Positions 26,550 through 32,924 of a stretch of DNA of 44,309 nucleotides are shown one piece after another. The position numbers and the translations under genes are program-made. A model generated the notes under the pieces. The model saw only the letters and a program-made list of their open reading frames with translations, made no database searches and was not told where the DNA came from. This DNA comes from VGPI01 sp964482845. GTDB lineage: Bacteria > Cloacimonadota > Cloacimonadia > Cloacimonadales > Cloacimonadaceae. The stretch covers positions 1-44,309 of the forward strand of contig CAYZZE010000004.1 in NCBI GenBank assembly GCA_964482845.1, given 5' to 3'. How positions within the stretch are numbered: the stretch's first letter is position 1; the number at the start of each line of letters is the position of its first letter.

Positions 26550-27503
26550 CTATCCTGCCTTGCTCAGTTTGGCTTTTAGTTTGGCGATCATGTCCACCGT
26601 CATCGATTCCAAGTCATATTCCGGTTCCCAATCCCATTCTTCGCGGGCGGCGGTATCATCCATTTTATTCGGCCAACTATTGGCGATGGATTGTTTGACG
26701 GGATCGACGTCATACTCAATGCGGAAATGTGGTATATGCTTTCTTATGGCTGCAGCAATCATTTCGGGTTCGAAACTCATCGCCGTTACATTGAAGCAAT
26801 TACGATGGATCAAGCGGCTGGGATCGGCTTCCATGATCTGAACGGCGGCTTTGAGCGCATCAGGCATATACATCATGTCCAGGAAAGTGCCGGGGCTGAG
26901 ATTGCATACGAATGACCCATTACGCAGCGCTTCATAATAGATTTCTACGGCATAATCAGTCGTTCCGCCACCGGGCATGGTCACATATGATATAATCCCG
27001 GGATATCTGAGTCCTCGGGCATCGACGCCATATTTGATGTGGTAATAGTCACTAAGCATTTCAGCAGCGACCTTGGAAATACCATAGACCGTGGAAGGAC
27101 GCATGATCGTATCCTGTGGAGTATTGTCCTGCGGCGTGGTAGGTCCGAATGCGCCAATGGAACTGGGAGTGAATACTGCGCCTTTGATCTCTTTGGCAAT
27201 TTCCAAAGTATTTATCTGACTCCCCATATTGATCTTCCAAGCCCACATGGGATTTGCCTCGCCCCTTGCGGAGAGGACGGCAACCAGATTGTAGATGGTA
27301 TCAATGTTGTACTGCCGAACCACTGCATAGAGGGCGTTCCTGTCCAGGGCGTCCACTATAAGGTAAGGTCCGCTTTCGGATAACAATTGATTTGCTACTA
27401 TATCACTGGCAACGACATGGCTTTCTCCGTAGATACTTCGAAGGTAAGGAACGAGTTCTGAACCGATCTGTCCGGCTGCTCCAATCACGAGGATATTTTT
27501 CAT
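26550..27503 (-). CDS. tdh: L-threonine 3-dehydrogenase, SDR (epimerase-like) type
   Basis: Oxidises L-threonine to 2-amino-3-ketobutyrate with NAD+. The 317-residue extended short-chain dehydrogenase has GAAGQIGSELVPYL (GxxGxxG), IYNLVAVLSARGE, TPSSIGAFGPTTPQD, YGISKVAAE (YxxxK), RYPGIISY, PGGGTTDYAVEIYY and DMMYMPDAL. The PGGGTTDYAVEIY segment is characteristic of the SDR-type TDH also found in animals and Flavobacterium, unlike the zinc MDR-type of E. coli. The start ATG 27503 has GGAG 8 bp upstream. A 2-amino-3-ketobutyrate CoA ligase would be the natural partner. The alpha-oxoamine synthase at 31730 is related to that family but looks closer to serine palmitoyltransferase. Confidence 0.88.
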   Translation of the reverse strand: MKNILVIGAAGQIGSELVPYLRSIYGESHVVASDIVANQLLSESGPYLIVDALDRNALYAVVRQYNIDTIYNLVAVLSARGEANPMWAWKINMGSQINTLEIAKEIKGAVFTPSSIGAFGPTTPQDNTPQDTIMRPSTVYGISKVAAEMLSDYYHIKYGVDARGLRYPGIISYVTMPGGGTTDYAVEIYYEALRNGSFVCNLSPGTFLDMMYMPDALKAAVQIMEADPSRLIHRNCFNVTAMSFEPEMIAAAIRKHIPHFRIEYDVDPVKQSIANSWPNKMDDTAAREEWDWEPEYDLESMTVDMIAKLKAKLSKAG

Positions 27504-27836
27504 TAAACGAACTCCATTTCTGTTTAGGTTCCCTCGAATTTGGATTATCCTGTCTTGTCAAACGATTTATTACCGAAGATCAGAAATTGATGCCCTATTG
27601 GGTGGTGTGAGCGAGATAATACGCTAATTGAGTATAAGTTGAGTACAGGGTTTGGATGTTCATGTTACCGGGCAATCCACATACCCCCGCAAAGATGTAG
27701 AACTAATGAAGAGCGTAGCATATACCGGAATCAACAGATATGTGGAACGTGAGAATGACATACGGTCTCTTATTCCAGCGCCCGCTGTAATACCAACGGA
27801 TTTTCTGACAATCTGTGCAGATTTAGCCTTAGAGCT

Positions 27837-27905
27837 TGCCGCTAAGAATTATGCTCCGGTCTCAAGAAAGTTTAGATTCAAGCGAAATTGTGCTTTCTCC
27901 TGAAT
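27837..27905 (-). repeat. Conserved flank block of the palindromic element (inverted)
   Basis: Read on the minus strand it continues from palindrome copy 4 with AGGAGAAAGCACAAT, then GCTTGAATCTAAAC, CTTGAGACCGGAGCATAAT and TCTTAGCGG, closely matching 221-285 and, less closely, 11631-11695. It keeps the same position and orientation relative to the 79-bp core, so it is part of a longer repeat. Confidence 0.8.
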
Positions 27906-27906
27906 T

Positions 27907-27985
27907 CTCCCTGCTTCATAACCTTAGTATAACCTTACGGCCGTAAGGTTATACTAAGGTTATACTAAGGTTATCAAGCAAGGAG
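27907..27985 (-). repeat. 79-bp palindromic element, copy 4 (inverted)
   Basis: Reverse orientation: two-unit arm first, ends CTCCCTGCTT and AAGCAAGGAG on the plus strand, central dinucleotide GC. Its reverse complement equals copy 5 except for the last base. It lies in the divergent gap between tdh and the 112-residue protein gene, which argues against a terminator role. Confidence 0.95.
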
Positions 27986-28017
27986 GATTAAGTTAAGACT
28001 GTTGCACATAGGTGTAT

Positions 28018-28083
28018 CACCGGCTTTAGCCGGTCGTTGCACTGGCTTCAGCTGGTCGTTGCACTGACTTCAGTCGGTGCATG
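28018..28083 (+). repeat. Tandem array of three 22-bp hairpin units
   Basis: Units at 28018-28039, 28040-28061 and 28062-28083 begin CACYGRCTT and contain inverted arms around TTTA or TTCA: CCGGCT/AGCCGG, CTGGCT/AGCTGG, CTGACT/AGTCGG. Where the arms differ between units, pairing is kept by a paired G-C to A-T change or by G-U wobble. A matching unit is inverted at 9-30, with the next unit cut by the window edge. Confidence 0.8.
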
Positions 28084-28375
28084 GTAAAATCTATATACTT
28101 GTATGACATTTGTTTATGACATCTGGGCAAACGTGCTGGGTGCCGGATAAATCCGGTGTTGCTGATTATTCAACGGTCTTAAGTTACATAAGCTCTTTGA
28201 ATTATTCGACCGTCTTTGGTGAATATTGCAAGGTGAGTAACCACTGCACGCAGCAGTTAAAGCACTAAACTGCATGGCATTAGGAGTGTGGTAACAATCC
28301 CGTCAAAGCTGGGGTAATCACATTATCCTTGACAAAAAGATTTGGATTAAATCCTAAATCAAAAAAGGGAGTATA

Positions 28376-28714
28376 ATGCATAGAAAAGGTAAGGACAAAC
28401 TGATTCCGATCGATCCCCAAACGCTCACGAGCGCCAATGAGCAGCATATTAGCAGTTTATTGAGTATGGGGTATAAACCTTATCAGACCGAGGATGGTTC
28501 CATTCGCTGGTTGACGGAGGGGCAGTATGCTTATAATCAGGTCAAGCACAAGAAGAAAAGCATTATCAACTCCATATTCAATAAGGAGTATCGCGGAATG
28601 CACCGCCGCCGAAGATCACGAATCAAGAGGTTTTTCCGCCGTAATGCCGAGCTGATTTTGCTGACAGTAGGAGTGGTGGCTTTCATAGCCATACTTCGAT
28701 ATGTCACCTATTAA
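28376..28714 (+). CDS. Small basic protein with C-terminal membrane anchor, function unknown
   Basis: A 112-residue product, no recognised family. The N-terminal half is polar and contains LSMGYKPYQTEDGSIRWLTEG. The middle is very basic (HKKKS, then MHRRRRSRIKRFFRR). The C-terminus is a single hydrophobic helix (ELILLTVGVVAFIAILRYV) ending two residues after it, so it is predicted to be tail-anchored with the basic part in the cytoplasm. The start ATG 28376 follows GGGAGTATA. It is the first gene of a tight forward run leading to surE (29 bp) and beyond, so it may have been kept for a cell-envelope or stress role, but no function can be assigned. Confidence 0.75.
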   Translation: MHRKGKDKLIPIDPQTLTSANEQHISSLLSMGYKPYQTEDGSIRWLTEGQYAYNQVKHKKKSIINSIFNKEYRGMHRRRRSRIKRFFRRNAELILLTVGVVAFIAILRYVTY

Positions 28715-28743
28715 ACCCTTAATGCTGAGAACGGGAGCGAAAC

Positions 28744-29523
28744 TTGAACATATTTCTCACCAATGATGATGGAATCCAGGCACCGGGACTTTGCTGTCTC
28801 AGCGAATATCTCCGGTCCGCCGGCCACCAGTTGATCATCATCGCGCCGGATAGGGAACGCAGCGCGTCATCCCACTCCCTTAGTTTGAGACGGCCTATCA
28901 GAGTTGACCGGATATCGGAAAATGAATTTGCCGTGGGCGGGACACCGGTGGATTGCGTGATCATCGCACTGCAGAAATTGATCAAGACGCATATTGATCT
29001 GGTGATCTCGGGGATCAATGCCGGTCAGAATATGGGTGAGGATATCATATATAGTGGAACCGTTGCTGCTGCGGTGGAGGCATCCTTTTTCGGATACAAG
29101 GGGATAGCGGTATCGCTGAATTCTTATCGTGATCATATTTTTGAGACCGCTGCCAGATGGCTTACCGATCTGATCGATAAAGGGATCGCTGGATTGATCC
29201 AGCCACGGCAGATCCTAAACGTCAATGTCCCGAATATTGCATTTGATCAGGTAAAAGGTGTCCGCCTTACCAGTGTGGGACATCGGAAATATTACAATTT
29301 TATCAAGATCCTCAATGAGGATGCCCACGGTTTTAACTATCAGATCGGTGGAGACCAACCGATCTGGGATATGCACAAAGGGACTGATGCAGAAGCGGTT
29401 AATGAAGGTTTTGTTTCGCTCACTCCGTTGGGTTTTGATATGACCCGGGGAGAGTCCTTCCCCTTGCTTTTGGAGTGGTTGGAAGAACATAACCTGCTAT
29501 TGGTTGATAAAGAGAGCCGGTAG
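28744..29523 (+). CDS. surE: 5'/3'-nucleotidase SurE
   Basis: Metal-dependent survival-protein phosphatase acting on nucleoside monophosphates. The 259-residue protein begins MNIFLTNDDGIQAPG with the metal-binding Asp pair, followed by APDRERSASSHSLS, GGTPVDCV, and SGINAGQNMGEDIIYSGTV with the conserved Asn, Gly-rich and Ser-Gly-Thr residues. The start is TTG at 28744, supported by GGGAG 6 bp upstream. Its stop is immediately followed by the pcm ATG. The surE-pcm pairing is classic: both are linked to stationary-phase survival in other bacteria. Confidence 0.95.
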   Translation: MNIFLTNDDGIQAPGLCCLSEYLRSAGHQLIIIAPDRERSASSHSLSLRRPIRVDRISENEFAVGGTPVDCVIIALQKLIKTHIDLVISGINAGQNMGEDIIYSGTVAAAVEASFFGYKGIAVSLNSYRDHIFETAARWLTDLIDKGIAGLIQPRQILNVNVPNIAFDQVKGVRLTSVGHRKYYNFIKILNEDAHGFNYQIGGDQPIWDMHKGTDAEAVNEGFVSLTPLGFDMTRGESFPLLLEWLEEHNLLLVDKESR

Positions 29524-30162
29524 ATGCGCTACGAAGATCAAAGGCGACTGATGGTAAACGAATTGAGAACGGCGGGTATTGCCAATGAATCCGTGCTGGC
29601 GGCTTTTTCCAAAGTTCCTCGCGAATTGTATGTGTTGCCCCAATACCGCGAATATGCCTATCGGAATCAACCCCTGCCGATTCATCTCAGTCAAACCATA
29701 TCTCAGCCCCTGATGATTGCCATAATGATGGACCATCTGGATCCTAAACCGGAGGATTTAGTTCTGGAGGTCGGTACCGGTTCTGGATACCAGGCAGCCC
29801 TTTTGGCTGAGATTGTCAAAGAGGTATGCAGCATAGAACGGTTGGAGCCATTGAGTTTGCAAGCGCAGAAAATACTCAAATCACAGGGGTATAATAATAT
29901 CTACTTTCGCATCGGTGATGGAGCGAAAGGTTGGCAGAAGGCATACCCGCCCTACAAGAAATTTGATAAGATCATCGTAACTGCTGCGGCGGCCGATATC
30001 CCTGTAAAATTGGTCGATCAATTGGCGGAGGGAGGGATCATGGTGGTTCCCGCAGGATATGGTGCCTATCAAATCCTGACCAAGATTGTGCGCAAGGACG
30101 GAGAAATCATGACCACGACCCATGGCGGTTGTGCTTTTGTTCCGCTGGTTACGGATAAATGA
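29524..30162 (+). CDS. pcm: Protein-L-isoaspartate O-methyltransferase
   Basis: Methylates isoaspartyl residues in aged proteins to start their repair. The 212-residue protein has the PCMT substrate loop (HLSQTISQPLMIAIM), the AdoMet motif I LEVGTGSGYQAALLAEI, the SIERL acidic loop and the C-terminal signature region (VVPAGYG, then FVPLV). The ATG directly follows the surE stop codon, and its own TGA overlaps the next ATG as ATGA, so translation is coupled across the three genes. Confidence 0.95.
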   Translation: MRYEDQRRLMVNELRTAGIANESVLAAFSKVPRELYVLPQYREYAYRNQPLPIHLSQTISQPLMIAIMMDHLDPKPEDLVLEVGTGSGYQAALLAEIVKEVCSIERLEPLSLQAQKILKSQGYNNIYFRIGDGAKGWQKAYPPYKKFDKIIVTAAAADIPVKLVDQLAEGGIMVVPAGYGAYQILTKIVRKDGEIMTTTHGGCAFVPLVTDK

Positions 30163-30665
30163 GGATCAAGAAAAGTATGAAATCACTGATCAATCTCATA
30201 TTGAAATGGTTCAAGGGAAAACAGGACTATCTGTGTCTCAAGCGGTATCCTGTATTCAAAGGATTGTCCCACTTTGAATTGAATCTGATCTACCAGATGT
30301 TTCACCGCCGGGATTTTCATGCTGGTGATGTTGTGTTTGAACAAGGTTATCCCCTTGAAGTAGTTTACTTTATCGAGTCCGGGAAGTTGGAAGTATTTGG
30401 TGTCCTGCAATTGGGGGGATCTCGCATTTTGAATGAGGGTGAATACATTGGTCTGATCGACATGTTTCACGAGAAGATCCGTTCCAGCAGTGCCAAAGCG
30501 ACCGAAGAATCAGTCCTATTAGCCATTTCGCGCACTGATCTGCAGGACTTCATCAACGGCAGACTAAATACGGGCATCAAGATATTGAACAATATATGCA
30601 GTGAATTGAGTGGTTTTATCTTTCAAATCGCTGATGCCCTCAAAACGGAAAATGGACCTGACTAA
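30159..30665 (+). CDS. Cyclic-nucleotide-binding-domain protein
   Basis: A 168-residue protein made of essentially one cNMP-binding (CRP-type) domain: LKRYPVFKGLSHFELNLIY, FHAGDVVFEQGYPLEVVYFI, ESGKLEVF, then the phosphate-binding-cassette position LNEGEYIGLIDMFHEK, followed by a C-terminal helix. There is no DNA-binding domain. The canonical R-S-A triad of cAMP pockets (GExxL...R(S/T)A) is not clear; SSSAKATEES occupies the place, so ligand binding is uncertain. It starts within the pcm stop (ATGA); a second ATG at 30177 is possible. Its 3' end overlaps the next permease gene by 14 bp. It may be a regulator or a partner of that permease. Confidence 0.8.
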   Translation: MRIKKSMKSLINLILKWFKGKQDYLCLKRYPVFKGLSHFELNLIYQMFHRRDFHAGDVVFEQGYPLEVVYFIESGKLEVFGVLQLGGSRILNEGEYIGLIDMFHEKIRSSSAKATEESVLLAISRTDLQDFINGRLNTGIKILNNICSELSGFIFQIADALKTENGPD

Positions 30666-31710
30666 AATCCTGATGTATCTCTTGATCATTGCCGTAGTTC
30701 TGGCTGCGGTCATGTTCTATCGCTTTATCCTGAGTTATCTGGTGATCTCATTGATCGTGGCATATCTTTTGGATCCTTTGGTCACGTTCTGGCAGCGGCA
30801 TCATGTACCGCGGTGGCTATCCATTTTGATCACTTATACGTCGATTTTGATGATCCTGATCTGGTCGATGTATCGGCTTATCCCCACTTTAAGCGAACAG
30901 GGAAGACAACTCTTTGAACTGGTCGAACAAGATACCGGGGGTGGGCGTTCCCTGAATGAATTGCCGTTGATCAACGGGGTGATTCGGTTTTTACATAGTG
31001 TGGACAACAGCATCCCAGGCGTTCATTTGGTGAGTAGTTTTGAAGAGTTCATTGAGAGTGCCAAGATTTTTTTAGGTCATTTACCGCAGCTGATCGTCAA
31101 TAATTACCAGACGATCTTGGGTGCAATCTCCTTCATAGTCACCGTGCCGGTGATCAGTTTCTTCTTGTTGAAGGACGGACAGCGACTGAAACGGGGATTG
31201 CTTGCAGTCGTCCCCAATCGCTATTTTGAGATAATGATTATAATAATCAATAAAATTGACGTTACCGCTGGCAGATACATCCGAGCATTGATCTATGAAG
31301 CCATATCGGTCGGCGTTTTATGCTCAATTGCCCTATCCGTAGTCGGGGTGAATTATGCCGTCTTGATCGGGATGACAGCGGGTGTAGCCAACGTTATTCC
31401 TTATTTCGGGCCGATGCTGGGACTCGCTATAGCCATTCTCTCCATACTTATATCCGGTATGGACTATATCTATATTCTTTATGCTGCCATAGCAATGTAT
31501 TCCGTCCAAGCGATAGATAACAACTATCTCTATCCCGTGGTTATTGGTAAGGCGATGGATATGCATCCATTGGTGGTTTTTCTGACTGTGCTGGCAGGTG
31601 GATTATATGCCGGGATATTGGGGATGCTGATCTCTGTTCCGGTGGTGTATCTTGTCTATAGTGTCGTAAGCGTATTATATTCAAATCTGAAGCAATTTAA
31701 AATCATATAA
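30652..31710 (+). CDS. AI-2E/PerM-family membrane permease
   Basis: A polytopic inner-membrane protein of 352 residues in the AI-2E transporter (PerM/YdiK/TqsA) family: two opening helices (ILMYLLIIAVVLAAVMFYRF, YLVISLIVAYLLDPLV), LIPTLSEQGRQL, the extracytoplasmic domain, then SFIVTVPVISFFLLKDGQ, VNYAVLIGMTAGVANVIPYFG, and a C-terminal PLVVFLTVLAGGLYAGILGM. The family exports signals, ions or small molecules; the substrate here is unknown. I start at ATG 30652, which overlaps the CNBD gene by 14 bp. A frame 14 codons longer is open but lies fully within that gene. Confidence 0.88.
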   Translation: MDLTKILMYLLIIAVVLAAVMFYRFILSYLVISLIVAYLLDPLVTFWQRHHVPRWLSILITYTSILMILIWSMYRLIPTLSEQGRQLFELVEQDTGGGRSLNELPLINGVIRFLHSVDNSIPGVHLVSSFEEFIESAKIFLGHLPQLIVNNYQTILGAISFIVTVPVISFFLLKDGQRLKRGLLAVVPNRYFEIMIIIINKIDVTAGRYIRALIYEAISVGVLCSIALSVVGVNYAVLIGMTAGVANVIPYFGPMLGLAIAILSILISGMDYIYILYAAIAMYSVQAIDNNYLYPVVIGKAMDMHPLVVFLTVLAGGLYAGILGMLISVPVVYLVYSVVSVLYSNLKQFKII

Positions 31711-31729
31711 AAGAGAATGAGGAAAGAAA

Positions 31730-32908
31730 GTGGGATTACTCGATAAATGTTACAACTTCAAAGATGCCCGCCGAGCCATTGCCAGCGGATATTACCCCTA
31801 TTTTCGTGAGATCAGTTCGGAACAGGATACCGAGGTCATCTGCAATGGGAAAAGGATGCTGATGATGGGTTCCAATAGTTATTTGGGTCTGACTACTCAT
31901 CCCCGGGTCAAGGAAGCTTCCATCAATGCCATTCGCAAGTATGGTAGCGGTTGTGCGGGTTCACGTTTCTTAAACGGGACCCTGGATATCCATATTGAAC
32001 TCGAAGCAGCTCTTGCCAGATTGGTCGGCAAAGATGCTGCGCTTGCCTATCCTACTGGATACCAGGCAAATCTGGGTTGCATTGCGACCATTGTCCAAAA
32101 GAATGAATATATCATCACAGACAAACTCGACCATGCCTCCATCATTGATGCCTGCATGCAGTCGATGGGAACGATGCTGCGCTTTAACCATAATGATATG
32201 AAGAGTTTGGAACGTGTGTTACAAAAGCACGAAGGCAAGAATTCCCTGATTGTGGTGGATGGGGTGTTTTCGATGGAAGGCGATATTGCAAACCTGCCGG
32301 AGATTGTGGCTCTGGCTGAGAAGTACGGTGCCCACGTGATGGTGGACGAAGCCCATTCTCTTGGTGTCCTGGGAAAGACCGGAGCTGGAGCGGCTGAACA
32401 CTTCGGGTTAACCAATCGAACCGATTTTATCATGGGAACCTTCAGTAAGTCCCTCGCCTCAGTCGGTGGATTCATCGCTGCTGATGATGACTTGATCCAT
32501 TACTTGAAACACAAATCCCGGGCTTTGATCTTTTCTGCCTCCCTCCCACCTGCTTCCACAGCATCGGTCTTAGAAGCACTCAAAATTATGGAAGAAGAAC
32601 CGGAGAGAATGGAGCAACTTTGGAACAATACGCATTATATGCTTGATGAATTCCAGAAGATGGGATATGATACCGGCACCTCCTGCACGCCTGTCATTCC
32701 TCTACATGTCGGGCATATGATGATCGCTTTCCAGATGTGGAAACATCTGGATGAAGAGGGAGTATTCATCAATCCTGTGATCCCTCCTGCCGTTCCGCCC
32801 AATTCATGTCTCATCCGGTGTTCGTTTATGGCGACCCATACCAGACAACAACTCGATTTTGCTCTCGAGAAGTTCTACACCATTGGCAGAGAATTAAACG
32901 TAATATAA
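31730..32908 (+). CDS. Alpha-oxoamine synthase, serine palmitoyltransferase-like
   Basis: PLP enzyme that condenses an amino acid with an acyl-CoA or acyl-ACP. The 392-residue protein has GSNSYLGLTTHP, GSGCAGSRFLNGTLDIHIE, DKLDHASIIDA, VVDGVFSMEGDIANLPEI, VDEAHSLGVLG, the PLP lysine in MGTFSKSLASVGGF, and FSASLPPASTAS. The opening YPYFREISSEQDTEV and the GSGCAGSRFLNG block look most like the soluble serine palmitoyltransferases of Bacteroidetes, which start sphingolipid synthesis. Close relatives are 8-amino-7-oxononanoate synthase (BioF) and 2-amino-3-ketobutyrate ligase (Kbl), which I cannot exclude. The GTG start at 31730 follows GAGG by 7 bp. It sits between the permease and pckA-like genes with 19- and 16-bp gaps. 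Confidence 0.75.
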   Translation: MGLLDKCYNFKDARRAIASGYYPYFREISSEQDTEVICNGKRMLMMGSNSYLGLTTHPRVKEASINAIRKYGSGCAGSRFLNGTLDIHIELEAALARLVGKDAALAYPTGYQANLGCIATIVQKNEYIITDKLDHASIIDACMQSMGTMLRFNHNDMKSLERVLQKHEGKNSLIVVDGVFSMEGDIANLPEIVALAEKYGAHVMVDEAHSLGVLGKTGAGAAEHFGLTNRTDFIMGTFSKSLASVGGFIAADDDLIHYLKHKSRALIFSASLPPASTASVLEALKIMEEEPERMEQLWNNTHYMLDEFQKMGYDTGTSCTPVIPLHVGHMMIAFQMWKHLDEEGVFINPVIPPAVPPNSCLIRCSFMATHTRQQLDFALEKFYTIGRELNVI

Positions 32909-32924
32909 ATAACCTGGAGGATTA

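Larger units (their letters stand above)
27504..28375. other. Divergent intergenic region rich in repeats
   Basis: 872 bp between two divergent units. It holds the inverted flank block (about 27837-27905), palindrome copy 4 (27907-27985), a block matching the window start in inverted orientation (27994-28047), the 22-bp hairpin array (28018-28083), another palindrome CCGGATAAATCCGG (28143-28156), and two copies of a TATTCAACGGTCTT-like motif (28164-28181, 28199-28217). A TTGACA at 28329-28334, 42 bp before the next gene, may be a promoter -35, but the -10 is poor. The open frame at 27652-27903 lies in repeat flank and is not believed. Confidence 0.75.

Noticed and set aside
27652..27903. 83-residue forward ORF
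   Set aside because: It runs through the conserved flank block of the repeat, has no ribosome site and no protein-like pattern.
28018..28083. CRISPR-like array
   Set aside because: The units are directly adjacent 22-mers without unique spacers, and no cas gene is present.
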